DNA from: Maylandia zebra
Lineage: Eukaryota; Chordata; Actinopteri; Cichliformes; Cichlidae
DNA length: 64,000 nt
Direction: 5' to 3'
NCBI RefSeq assembly: GCF_041146795.1
Contig: NC_135178.1
Coordinates: 3,202,344 to 3,266,343 of the forward strand
Under the pieces are notes generated by a model that was given only the letters and a program-made list of their open reading frames with translations, did no database searches and was not told where the DNA came from. Position numbers and translations under genes: made by a program. This document shows, piece by piece, positions 34,901 to 45,160 of this stretch (position 1 is its first letter; each line of letters opens with the position of its first letter).

Positions 34901-35887
34901 GATGTTAGCGAGCCACGGGTCTTCTCCTGAATCCAGTTCACCCAGGAAGAGTCCATCTGCACAGTCTGCCACCTCATGCACAGCTGTAGACCTACAAACT
35001 CTCCCGTAGTGTCCATGTTTCCCGCAGTTGCGGCATTCTGCATTTTTAGCTGGGCACTGTGCTGCTGGGTGCATCTGTGTTTTTCCACATTTAAAACATG
35101 TTTTAGTCTCTTGTTTTGTTATTTGTGGTTTTCGTGGCTTGAACTGCTTTTGCTCTCTGCTTCTGAATTTATTTGGCTGTGACTTTCTGACATGCACGGC
35201 ATCCATGGCTGTTTTGCCTGTGCTGCTTTCGCCTCTGAGGTCAGTTTGCTGTCTTTTTATTTCCTCAGATTGTCTCGCCATTGTGATAGCTTTGGTTAGC
35301 GTCAAATCTTTGTTGAGCTGCATTCTCTCCGACAGTGATGAATCTTTAAGACCCACAACGAGCCTATCCCTCAAAAGTTCATCGTGGAGTTCACCATATT
35401 CACAGTTTTCAGCATATAGAGCATATAGAGCTGTTATGAAGGAGTCAAATGTTTCCGCTGGCTGTTGTACTCGCTTATTAAACTTCGCTCTTTCATAAAT
35501 CACATTCTTTCTGGGGACAAAATGTCTGTCAAATGCGTTTCTGACCGCATCGTACTGCTGGCGCTGCCCGTCTGTTAGGTCTAGTCCCCTTAGCACGTCG
35601 TCAGCCTCGTCTCCCATGCAGTATACTAATGTGTTCACTTGGTTAGCATCAGTTGAACCATTCAGATTACTTGCCATTCTGAAACGCTCGAAACGTCTGA
35701 TCCACTTCTCCCATTCTTGGGGCTTTGTGAAGTCGAACGGTTCCGGTGGCTTGATGGTGAAAGTAGCCGCTGGTGGAGCTACCGTAACCGGGCCAGGAGT
35801 CGCCGGTAGAGCTGCTGCTTGCTCCGTCATTTTCGTCGCTAGCCGTTCGCCAAGCTGACGTTTATTTTGTCCACTGTCTCTGTTCAC
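31907..35887 (-). CDS. gypsy Gag-Pol polyprotein, 1326 aa
   Basis: A single uninterrupted frame. Gag-like region about residues 50-220; two zinc knuckles at C264-C278 and C285-C298 (second one C-x2-C-x4-H-x4-C); aspartic protease with DSGAD at 341-345. The reverse transcriptase spans about 460-670, with FSKLDANMGFWQI at 551-563 and the catalytic HMDDILVWG at 616-624 (His where Tyr is usual). RNase H spans about 760-880 (SADASSYGLGAVL at 763). The integrase has HHCC zinc site H989/H992/C1022/C1025 and acidic triad D1052, D1105, E1139, followed by a basic C-terminus. All catalytic residues are present. Gag and Pol are fused in one frame with no frameshift, and there is no envelope frame. Acts in cytoplasmic particles and inserts cDNA in the nucleus (family knowledge). 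Confidence 0.93.
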   Translation of the reverse strand: MNRDSGQNKRQLGERLATKMTEQAAALPATPGPVTVAPPAATFTIKPPEPFDFTKPQEWEKWIRRFERFRMASNLNGSTDANQVNTLVYCMGDEADDVLRGLDLTDGQRQQYDAVRNAFDRHFVPRKNVIYERAKFNKRVQQPAETFDSFITALYALYAENCEYGELHDELLRDRLVVGLKDSSLSERMQLNKDLTLTKAITMARQSEEIKRQQTDLRGESSTGKTAMDAVHVRKSQPNKFRSREQKQFKPRKPQITKQETKTCFKCGKTQMHPAAQCPAKNAECRNCGKHGHYGRVCRSTAVHEVADCADGLFLGELDSGEDPWLANICVRGKSMTFKLDSGADVTAISEETFKDIKQPNEHLQKAEKPLYGPGGAALTVLGSTKEDISYSDRSTAETIYVVRNLRVALLSRTASVRLKLIARMDNIDLETVRKVYPKLWDGLGLVQKPYTIKLKPDAKPYSLKVPRRVPLPLLGKVKAELQRMEQLGVISRVEGPTDWCCGMVVAPKKDKETVRICVDMTPLNGLVCRERYILPSVDQTLGMLTGVRYFSKLDANMGFWQIPLSKESALLTTFITPFGRYHFNRLPFGISSAPEHFQNMMVTEVTAGLAGVVCHMDDILVWGSTREEHDMRLHAVLDRAEKAGVTLNMSKCEFGRRAVKFLGFIVSSEGMSPDPDKTSAVQKMKEPSTVSELRSFLGMVNQLGKFIPNLSEKDKPLRDLLSTKNMWYWGHEQQNAFNSLKQELSSAPVLQLYNPNKPQKISADASSYGLGAVLLQKDNDVWSPVAYASRSLTATEQRYAQLEKEALALTWACERFSDFILGLHFELETDHKPLVSLLGGQALDLLPPRIQRFRMRLMRYSYTIMHIPGKSLTTADTLSRLPLAGNVIPRDNDLMEDTDIYVDTVLEGLPTSSKYLSDLREQLQSDSVCSQVMKYCAEGWPDRNQLQGMVKHYWSERAVLSVHNGLLLRGTRLVIPANMRNAVLDKIHEGHQGVVKCRERARQAVWWPGLSNQIGELVLKCRLCIQERVNVREPLMPTRLPERPWQNLGADLFTLKDKNYLLVVDYFSRYVEIAQLSPTRSANVIVHLKSIFARHGIPEVLITDNGPQCACQEMRDFAKDYCFEHVTSSPRYPQSNGEAERGVQTVKNLLKKASDPYKALLAYRTTALANGYSPAQLLMGRRLRTTLPMLPETLQPCLPDFQQVSCSEREKRLRQTESFNKRHRTRELDKLLPGQPVWITDARAQGTVTAVHPTPRSYVISGPQGTIRRNRSHLVPIPQTEAQTEATQIQATPTETVSEPSAPHTPGVIRTRSGREVIKPKRLDL

Positions 35888-35902
35888 CGCCTAGAGCGAG
35901 TG

Positions 35903-35916
35903 CACTTCTGACACCA
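35903..35916 (-). promoter_or_regulatory. gypsy primer-binding site
   Basis: TGGTGTCAGAAGTG immediately after the 5' LTR on the - strand. It begins TGG as expected for complementarity to the CCA end of a tRNA; the tRNA species is not assigned. Confidence 0.8.
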
Positions 35917-36088
35917 TGTTGTGTTGGGCTCTTTTAATAAAACTCCTCGTTTAGGCGATAATGTGGAACACCACCATCTTTATTTCCAGCTTACTCTTCC
36001 TATCCAAACATAGCCTCACTTCCTGTCTAGAAGGGTAAGTACTGCCGCCTAGTGGCGCATGATATTCACCAATATAGATTACACCACA
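35917..36088 (-). repeat. gypsy 5' LTR
   Basis: 172 bp, starts TG and ends CA on the - strand. It should contain the element's promoter, but no obvious TATA box was seen. Confidence 0.95.
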
Positions 36089-36534
36089 CACGGCGCTCGA
36101 AAATCTGTCAGATGTTTCAGTACGACTTTGCTAAGCTATGAAGCCGCACCGCTTGATGGATTGTGGGAGCATTACGGCTATCGTAGGCAGGAGCCTCGCA
36201 GAGTGATACGTACTGTGCTTCAACATAATATTACCGTATTGTGTGTGTATAACCTCTTTTTAAGTTTTGTGGATATTATACATGGTTACGCTGAGGATAT
36301 GTCAGCCAGTTTCCACTGGAAACGCCTTTTGGTTAAACTGTCAGCGAGGAATTTGCACTGTTACATTTTTATATAACTTTAATGCAAAAAACAGCTGCTT
36401 GTTTAAGTGAAAATACATTGATGGGTTTTTTCTTTTGCACTAATAAAGTTGTGGAATTTTCAAATGTATATCGTGATAAATATTTTTGGTCATATTGCCC
36501 TGCTCTACGCACAACTACTCGAGACGTGTTCCAC

Positions 36535-36660
36535 AGTCCAAAGGCATGCAGTGAGTGGGGTTAACTGGTCATTCTAAATGGCTGAATGGTTGCCTGTCTA
36601 GCCCTGCGACAGACCTGACCTGTCCAGATTGTACCCTGCTACCAGTTCCAAGGGAGAGCC
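36535..36660 (+). repeat. common fish dispersed repeat fragment
   Basis: The phrases cacagtccaaaggcatgcag, gtggggttaactggtcattc and gcgacagacctgacctgtcc occur together in a very abundant fish repeat. They also match the - strand copy at 8965-9140 in the ggttaattgg-type region. No coding content. Confidence 0.5.
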
Positions 36661-37075
36661 TCATGAATATCAGTATTATTTCATTTTTATTCTACAACTT
36701 TAAAAAACTGTCAAAATTTCAAATAAAATAAAACTACAAAAATGGCTTATGGATTTGGTTGTGTGTCCAAGATGTGCGTCAAGGCTTTACTAAAGAAGAC
36801 CTGTCATATTACATGAAACAAGCTGTTTTAGCTTTCTTCCCCTTTCCTCGGAGACAGCTTTCCTCTGATTGGCTTTCCCTTGTAAAAGCACACTCGCAGC
36901 AGTCATGTGTGGGGTTTCTATGCTCACAGTCGGCGGTAGGAGTCAGGAAGAAACATGTTGTGCTCTCACTGAGCTCATACAGAGACAAGAGCAGAACAAA
37001 CTGAGTTAGAGAAGAACACACAAATGGATGACAAAGTGAAAGAATTGGGGGGAAAAGCCTCAAAAGACAGACCAA
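36661..37075. other. intergenic, nothing recognised
   Basis: No gene or repeat recognised. Confidence 0.4.
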
Positions 37076-37099
37076 CCCAAATGTATGTCCTGATTTTCA

Positions 37100-37430
37100 C
37101 AAGTGGTTTACGCTAACAGGTGCTGGAAGATTCGTTTCAGTTCTTCTTGGCATTAATTTTCCTTGTGCCTGGAACTCTGCTGGATAGATGGAACGCCGTT
37201 CTTCCAAAGCATATTTTCTCCCAGTGTGTGTGATGATGGTGGTGATAGTGAGTGCTGTCTAACACATGTTCAAAATGTCCCATAGGTGTTTAATTGGGAT
37301 GAGATCTGCTGAGTGAACGCCACAGCGCATGATTCACTCTATTTTCGTCCTCTTACAACCGTTTAGGGCCCTCATGGGGGCAAATTCTGCTGGACATATT
37401 ATGTATCAGAATTCTTCACTTATTGCTTCT
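37100..37430 (+). repeat. probable dispersed transposon remnant
   Basis: The wording ggatagatggaacgccgttc, gctgtctaacacatgttc and aggtgtttaattgggatgag resembles an interspersed repeat frequent in fish. Boundaries and family are not determined, and no ORF remains. Confidence 0.4.
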
Positions 37431-40400
37431 TTGGTGTACTGACTGATCTCACTGTGTTTATTTGTTATTTGCAGCAACCAGAATTCAAGGGAAGACGGCA
37501 GCACTAGCAGGCAGATAACACCACTGCTTAAAGCAGCTACAGTACAGGCAGGATTTCCACCAATTCCCTCAACCAACTAGAATAACAACAAAAAGTTACA
37601 TTCCCAAAGTCACAAACTCATTAACCTTTGCTTAGTTTAAAGTCAAATAATGGTAAATTTGACTGGTTCCACTCTGTGGGGTCCAGGCCTGTTGGCACGA
37701 CTTTCCCACCTTTAGCCTCAGATCAATTCCAGCGCATCCTGCCTACTCTGTTTGCACAGCTTGCTGCCCAACACTCATACTAATACAATACATTACCTCA
37801 AAGCAGAGCAAACTATTACCTGTCATAATGGGAAGTGACTGCAGTTGGCTCATCAAACAGGGCGACCTAACGACTCTGTGAAACTCAGAGGTTTTAGCAA
37901 CTTTTAAGTTTGGGTCAGTATGAGCTCTGTGGTAAAACATGGTGGGTAATTCTCCTCACTTCTAGTGTCTCAGTGTTTCTGATATCATTACTTGCTTATT
38001 TCATATCACTGATATATTTGAAATGTGTTGAACATGACTAGTTTGAGTTGTGGGACCTCTGGGGTAAAATGTAAGTGCTTAACCCCCTGCTCCTTCCAGA
38101 CTCCAGTAGTATGTACAGTTTGGGGTACAACACTGTATGAAATGTGACAGTGTGACTGAGTATCATCATTGCACCACAGACATAGAAGTCATGGCTACCT
38201 CTGACTCGCATCACTGTGGAGCAAAGACACTATAAGCTCTGCACTTGCTGCTGGACCACAACATGAAGGGTTGTAATAAACTATTGTGCCATAAAACTAC
38301 TTCACGTCTGAAATACTGCAGCTATAACCTAGAAAATGCATGCATAATATTAGAGTGGATTATTAAATACTAGATAAAGCTTTATGCTTTATAAATGCAT
38401 GCACCATTTAAAAGTATTTTTGCAGATGTAGCTCAGTTCATACGACCTTCTGAGTGATGAGTAGGAACTTTCCCCCCGTTTGTCAGTGTGATTTCAATCG
38501 TCTTTGTTTTGGTTTTGTGTGAACAACAACATGGCGGTGAATAGATCTGTTGCCATGACATAAGTTTTGTTATGAACTGCCACTATCTATTATGAAGCTG
38601 AAATGAAGTGAACAAGAACTTATTTAGAAAAAAACACTATAACAGTACTTTTTTACTCAAATAATATGAGTTTTAACTACAAGTTATATAACCTGATTAT
38701 ATGTTGTGGTAATACGCTCCAGTGCAGAGCTGTGATCGCAGTCAGCAGGGAAAAAGGAAGACAAAGTGTGATATTAGGACATATTCTCAAAACATCTGAT
38801 TGCCAACAGTGAAACAATCGATCACTAGGATGATGTTTGTTTGTTTTTTCAGTCTCAGTGTCACAGCTGAGATCTATGTGGGACTTTTTTTTATTCTAGT
38901 AAAAAATGTTTTTTTAAGCACTATGTTAATAAAACCAAAATAGGAAGTTTAGATTTTCCATTTTTCATGTTCGCTAGTGTTGTTTTAGCCCACCAGACAT
39001 ATCATTTTACTGTAGATAGGAATAACAACCTTATTTTGACTACTGTGGAACTGACCCACAGTTCTCAGCTACAAGATAATTGTAAGCACCTGATGGGACA
39101 GTCGGAGTTACTGATTCACAACCCTGCCACATTCCATAATGCGGCACTGTTGAAAAGTGAAGCCTTGCAGACTACACCTCCACTTGCTACAGTATTCTTG
39201 TGTTCAGCATTCCATTGTCCCAGTCACTCTCCCCCAGTTTTATCCCCTTCTCACTGGAGCTCTGAGCCACAGGCTGATTTATGGTGCAGGAAAGGCTTAG
39301 GAATAAGTTGTAACTGCAGTTTTTTATGTGGTGCTGGTGAGGTGTAGTTCAGGTTTCACATTATGAGATCTGCTTTGGTGGTCTTTGTTGTTAGCTGGGG
39401 CTGAGTGTGGAACTTAGCTGGGAGGGAGCTGCTATCCCGCTACCTCACCCAAGAGTAAAGCAACCCAGATGGGCTTCTTTCTGGCCAGTTAGCTGTGTGC
39501 TGTGATTGGAGCGGCCACTGAGTCATCTAGTGCTGTTAATATTATGGCTCAAGAAAAAAGTCTGGGTTTTTAAGGGTGCCTAAATCAGGATGCATGAGGA
39601 AATTGAAGGCCAAATTCTGAGAAGGAGAACAGAGACTGAGCGTGCTCAGAGAGAGCGTGTGGAACTGAAACACAGATTGAAACGATACACACTGCAAGCA
39701 GATGTGTTTTTGCAGTTTTAAACGCGGAGAAGGAAAACACAGAGTGAAGGCAGAGGAGATGCTTTTGACTGGATATGTGAAACATGCAGAGACAAGAGTG
39801 TCCTGTTACTGAAAATGGGGATCAGGTCCTATGCTGGAATGTTGCTCTTGCTCCCCTACCCCCATTTCACTCCCCCTCTCACTCTCTTCTAATCGGTCCC
39901 TCCATCACTTACTTGGCCTTTGTTTGACTCCCTCTGTGATGGTCCACTTCACTTAGCTCATAAACAATGCCTCCAGTTCCCTCCACACCTTCATATTTCT
40001 GCCTGAATATGAGCTTCAGCCTCTCTCTCCATACCTCCCTCCAAGTCATGTCAGACCTTTTTAACAGTAATGAATTGAGGAACTAAAGGACAGTGAGATA
40101 TTTCCTGGATCCCTCCCCATCTCTGCAAGAAAGAAAAGGGTAAGGTATGGCTGTGGCGGCTGGAGCATGCTGAGATAATGACGGGCTCGTCGTACACATC
40201 AAAACAAAGCCAATACTTGGTGGGTAAAAGGCCCTTTTTGTTGCCTTCTTTGTGTGCAAACAGCATCACAGGAGAAAAGAACAAGGCAGTAAGACCAGCT
40301 GCTGCACACATCTATTGTCAGAGTGAGTCTACTTCTCAGATCAATGCAATTAAAACTATGAAAAGTGTAGCTCTTTAGGATGGTTGCTGCTACACCCAAA

Positions 40401-41376
40401 CAGTGGACTTCACGTCGAAGCAGGGGTGTCCTCTTACCAAGAAGGGTGTCGTGTGGCGGCACAATGGTATGTCCCCAGGGGGGAGCATAAGCTGCCAGTG
40501 ACAACTTAGCGTCATTTAAAAGCCTCTCAACGAAAACTCCTAACTCTAATTGTCCCTGCAATGCTTATCAAGGCTGCCAATCCCAACTAGAGCGTAAAGA
40601 CAGAGCAATTTCCCCATTATAGCAGGAGCAGAAAAAGGAGGAGAGACGAGGGAGCCTTGTGTCTCCAGAGAGCAGTGCAGATGGCTTCATCTCCTAGTTC
40701 AAAAACACAGACAGGAGGGGTGGGGGCGAGGGACACACAACATGAACACTCACAGGCACTTGCAATGTCCTAGTGCACTTATGTGCACGCAGACAGAGGC
40801 ACAATTCATGCACTGTGACAACATGCAATCAATTAGCTTTTAACCTCCTTTCTGCAGCCAGTTTTTTCAAAGAGCAGCCATAGAGGATTCATTTCAGTGA
40901 TCACTGAGATCATGAATGTCCTGCCACAGCGGTTAGATAAGCTCGCTTCAACACTGTGTGTCCTGTGCTTTGATCTCAGACGTCCCAACATGGACATTTA
41001 CATTAAACCTGATGGGAGAGCTGCATTTCCCCATCCCCAAAGCACAAGAATGCAGTACTAGGATAACAACAAATGTTGTCCTGATAGCATCACACAGACC
41101 GGGATTCAGCCGAAGCTTTACTATCCCATTGATGAGATTAATCTGTGTACAACTCAGTTGAAGTATACAGGAACCCAGGCTGAAAAACGATACAGTGTGC
41201 CTGTGTGTGTGGAGGAGAGGTTGCCTATACTAAAGTCTCCTTTTATTATCAATGCAGACATCTTTAAGTGTCTGCCGTCTGGCTCCATGAGGCTTATCAG
41301 TTCCTGATTGGCTTACACAATTATAGAAAACACACACAGAAGTGTGTTAGCACACATACACTTGAAGCCATGCTTG

Positions 41377-41434
<58 letters not shown>

Positions 41435-43353
41435 CAAAGAGGCATTAAGCAGCCCACTTATATCAAAAATAGATCAACTTATCCTCCTTGAGGCAGCTGA
41501 GCGGTTGCACAGCCCATTAGAGAGCAAGTCTTACAGGCCTAACAGACAGCGACAAATATGGTTGTTTTATTACAAAAATCCATCATAGCATTCACCTAGC
41601 AGCACAGAAAGTGGGACTGTGTCAGTTCCCTTCAGTTTCTGAGGTCATGACCAGCAGAGTAAGCAAACAGAGTTAAAATGAGGCCACAGATTGGTGGACG
41701 GGGCTGTTGGCCTGATCTCTTTTTGAGCAGCAAACTTCCACTGCAGCAGATACAGCTGGAGACACCGAGATAACCAACTGTCAGGCATATCTTTTATTTT
41801 TATTTTTCTTGGGAAGCCTTCAATTCCCCGAGTTTCAACAGACCAATATAGGGATACTTTTTCTTCGTGCCACCCTTAACTGTCACCACACAGACACGCA
41901 TCCTATTGTAGTGGCTGTGCAGGTGTACACGTGCTGATAAGAAGCATTGGTGCCCAGTGGGTCATCGAGGTTAGGCCACATAAGGGTGAGCTCTGCCCTC
42001 AGCCCTACACTGGCATTTCCATCCAGGGAAAGTACTGCCGAGGAGGGCAGAGGCAGCAGGGCTTATCAGGCTGGAGAATGAGAGCCAGGCATCCAGCAGA
42101 GCCATGGGGACTTGAACTTCTCGCCCAGCATCGTCTGTTTCAAACAGGAAAACCACAATCCACCACTGTCAGGCTGGGACTGAACATCAACCCCACCCTA
42201 ACTGACTCTGTGCACCTCTCACCGTGCTTCGCAGTGATATCTCCCTCTGAAATGCCAAACTTGAACACACATATATACGCATACAAACCAGACAGTGACA
42301 TTTCAGCTTTACTCTTTCTGATCAGCCTTTGTGCTGGCTCTTCAGAATCACTGAGATCTCTGAGCAGTTGGAGGCTGTAGTGTTAAGTTATCCTTGCATC
42401 ACATGTGTAATCAAAAGACTGCAGTTTCACTCACCAAAGGAGGGCATTTTAAGGGATATTTATTTTATAAAGGGCAAAATGCCTGTGGTACTGAAACCTG
42501 TATCAGTATGGATAAGTGGCGCACTTCTGACTTTTAAAAGGTCTGTGCTGAGTGTAGATAGAGTGAAATAAAATAAACAAAGTACTGCTCATGTAACATG
42601 AAGAAAAACTAAGATATTTTTACTTATGAGAGAATATTAGGGCTAAAAGATTAAAATTGTAAATTTACAGAAAAAATTACAAAGTTATCAGAAATAATAT
42701 AAGAGAAAGCTTTTTCATATTTCTCATACTAAAATGTTTCAGATTCTCAAATGAATTTTAATATTTGACAAAGACAACACAGGTAAGTACAAAATGCACC
42801 TTTCATGCAGGACCTAGGGCTCTAATATCAATCTAATATCTAATATCAAACAAAACAACAGAGACATTAGGAAGCAATCACCTTTTATTGATGTAGACTT
42901 CCATTCTCCTTCTGTTAACATAACCTTTATGGATACAAGGAAGGTTATATTTGAAATGTAACTGGCTACAAATTACTAGAAAGAAAGATAAAGTGTAACA
43001 AGCAATGCCAATATTAATATTACTCTGTGCAAGCAGTAAAACCTTTTTAATAATGTTGCACTTAAACATGCCTGCCTTTGCCTGGCCAGCTGGTTAAAAT
43101 CATTGCAGACTCAGGTTGGTTTGATTGATCAGCAAATTGGGGAAGAAAGTGCAAATTCAGACAAGAGTCCCAGTGAGAACAATGGTAAATAAATGGAGAT
43201 CATGTAAACACAGAAGCAGCTTTGTGTTCCTACTGTTGGTGGTGTTGCACTGTCGAAGCCATTCGTCCCAACGTTCACCACATTATATTGAAACATGCCA
43301 AATGTCGGCATTCCTCCATGATAGAAAAGATCAAATACATAACCAAATGATTG
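37431..43353. other. long intergenic stretch, possible conserved blocks
   Basis: No exon or RNA gene was assembled. GC-richer segments at about 40140-40560 and 41940-42240 have long frames on both strands and low repeat content. They could be non-coding regulatory elements, but I see no motif that proves it. A (CA)n tract lies at 41382. Confidence 0.35.
41382..41432. repeat. (CA)n microsatellite
   Basis: About 25 CA units preceded by a short gcgc. Confidence 0.97.
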
Positions 43354-44743
43354 TGCTCTATTTATCCATCCATCCATCCATCCATCCATCTTCATCCGCT
43401 TTGTCCGGGGCCGGGTCGCGGGGGCAGCAGCCTAAGCAAAGAGGCCCAGACCTCCCTCTCCCCAGCCACCTCCTCCAGCTTATCCGGGGGAATACCAAGG
43501 CGTTCCCAGGCCAGCCGAGAGATATAATCTCTCCAGCGTGTCCTGGGTCTGCCCCGGGGCCTCCTCCCGGTGGGACATGCCTGGAACACCTCACCCAGGA
43601 GGCATCCTTGTCAGATGCCCGAACCACCTCAGCTGGCTCCTTTCGATGTGGAGCAGCAGCTGCTCTACTCTGAGCCCCTCCCGGATGGCCGAACTTCTCA
43701 CCCTATCTCTAAGGGAGAGGCCAGCCACCCTTCGGAGGAAGCTCATTTCTGCCGCTTGTATCCGCGATCTCGTTCTTTCGGTCACTACCCACAGCTCGTG
43801 GCCATAGGTGAGGGTAGGGACGTAGATCGACCGGTAAATTGAGAGCTTCGCTTTTACACTCAGCTCCCTCTTCACCACGACGGACCGGTGCAGCATCCGC
43901 ATTACTGCAGCCGCAGCCCCAATCCGTCTGTCGATCTCCGGCTCCCTTCTCCCATCACTCGCGAACAAGACCCCGAGATACTTGAACTCCTCCACTTGGG
44001 GCAGGAACTCATCCCCGACCCGGAGTGGGCACTCCACCCTTTTCCGGCTGAGAACCATGGCCTCAGATTTGGAGGTGCTGATCCTCATTCCCGCTGCTTC
44101 ACACTCGGCCGCAAACAGTTCCAGTGCGAGCTGGAGGCCCTCACCCGATGAAGCCAACAGAACCACATCATCTGCAAAAATCAGAGATGAGATTCTGAGG
44201 CCACCAAAGCGAAAGCCCTCCGCCACTTGGCTGCGCCTAGAAATCCTGTCCATAAAAATTATGAACAGAACCGGAGACAAAGGGCAGCCCTGGCGGAGCC
44301 CATCACCCACCGGGAACGAGTCCGACTTATTGCCGGCAATGCGAACCAAGCTCTTGCAACGGTTATATAGGGATCGAATGACCCGTAGTAATGGGCCAGA
44401 CACCCCATACTCCTGCAACACCTCCCACAGGACACCCCGAGGGACACGGTCGAATGCCTTCTCCAAGTCCACAAAACACATGTAGACTGGTTGGGCAAAC
44501 TCCCATGCACCCTCAAGTATCCTGGAGAGGATAAAGAGCTGGTCCAGTGTTCCGCGACCAGGACGAAAACCGCATTGTTCCTCCTGTATCCGAGGTTCGA
44601 CTAGCAGACGAACTCTCCTTTCCAGCACCCTGGCATAGACTTTCCCAGGGAGGCTGAGGAGTGTGATCCCCCTGTAGTTGGAACACACCCTCTGGTCCCC
44701 CTTCTTAAAGATGGGGACCACCACCCCGGTCTGCTCTATTTAT
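43354..44743 (-). mobile_element. RTE/Rex3-like LINE, 5'-truncated, copy 2, with 12-bp target duplication
   Basis: The direct repeat tgctctatttat flanks the insert (43354-43365 and 44732-44743), with a (TGGA)n tail at the 3' end (43366-43389, - strand). Homology to copy 1 begins abruptly at the RT segment TGVVVPIFKK, the 5' truncation expected from incomplete target-primed reverse transcription. The three bases tgc at the truncation point match both element and target (microhomology). Sequence is nearly identical to copy 1. Confidence 0.92.
43591..44724 (-). pseudogene. RTE reverse transcriptase fragment with frameshift
   Basis: 377 codons corresponding to residues 154 to about 540 of copy 1, including CFVDLEKAFDRVPRG and IFADDVVLLAS. 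Compared with copy 1, 11 bases (cgcccaggggg on +) are missing near 43601. This shifts the frame right after the MPPG motif, and the rest of the C-terminus (FQACPTGRRPRGRPRTRWRD onward) continues in another frame at 43392-43589. The N-terminal third is absent. Confidence 0.88.
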
Positions 44744-44794
44744 ATTCACCATATATAATTTATTTACTAATTAAGTGATTATAATTACATTTAT

Positions 44795-45160
44795 TCAGCA
44801 GTGGAAATGGACTTCCCACGAAGGGTGACTGGGCCCTTCTTTAGCCGTAGGGTGAGGAGTTTGACCATCCAGGAGGGCCTCAGAGTAGAGCCGGTGCTCC
44901 TCCACGTTGAAAGGAGCCAGCTGAAGCTGACAAAGATGCCTCCCGGGTACCTCCTGGGCGAAGTGTTCCAGGCATGTCCCACTGGGACACACTGTCCCAC
45001 ATTGGAGGGATTATATCTCTCGGCTGGCCTGGGAACACCTTGGAGTTCCCCTGGACAAGCTAGAGGTGGCCGGGGAGAGGGAGGTCTGGGCTTCTCTGCT
45101 TAGGCTGCTGCAACCGTGACCCAGTCCTGGATAAGCGGAAAAAGATGGATGGACCGTTGG
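44795..45160 (+). mobile_element. older RTE LINE 3' fragment, opposite orientation
   Basis: The + frame from 44801 reads FPRRV...IQEGLRVEPVLLHVERSQLK then MPPGYLLGEVFQACPTG, matching the C-terminal region of copies 1 and 2 with many substitutions. Two internal segments are deleted (the WFGHLAR and GRPRTRWRD regions). It ends in ggataagcggaaaaagatgg. It is clearly older than copy 2, which lies 50 bp away on the other strand. Confidence 0.8.

Larger units (their letters stand above)
31420..36093 (-). mobile_element. Ty3/gypsy LTR retrotransposon, full length and apparently intact
   Basis: Two 172-bp LTRs (31425-31596 and 35917-36088) differ at one base (c/t at 31470/35962). The 5-bp target duplication cacgg flanks the whole element (31420-31424 and 36089-36093). 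On the - strand a primer-binding site TGGTGTCAGAAGTG directly follows the 5' LTR (35916 down to 35903), and a purine-rich tract AAGGGGGA directly precedes the 3' LTR (31604 down to 31597). One continuous gag-pol frame fills the interior. Domain order protease-RT-RNase H-integrase defines Ty3/gypsy. All features needed for mobility seem present, and the near-identical LTRs show recent insertion. Confidence 0.95.
30985..36506. mobile_element. DNA-transposon-like repeat, host of the gypsy insertion
   Basis: The two halves (30985-31424 and 36094-36506) are bounded by an exact 10-bp direct repeat acgcacaact (30975-30984 and 36507-36516). The ends start agggccgggtcatat and finish atattgccctgctct, weakly inverted. 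Without the gypsy insertion (including one 5-bp duplication) the element is about 850 bp and has no transposase frame. It probably belongs to a non-autonomous hAT-like family. The 10-bp repeat may be an 8-bp duplication extended by chance. Confidence 0.5.

Noticed and set aside
40199..40561. 120-codon - strand frame at 40.2-40.6 kb
   Set aside because: No recognisable domain, no splice signals in frame; kept only as part of a possible conserved non-coding stretch.
41268..41588. 106-codon + frame
   Set aside because: Runs through a (CA)n microsatellite (Thr-His repeats); no splice or homology support.
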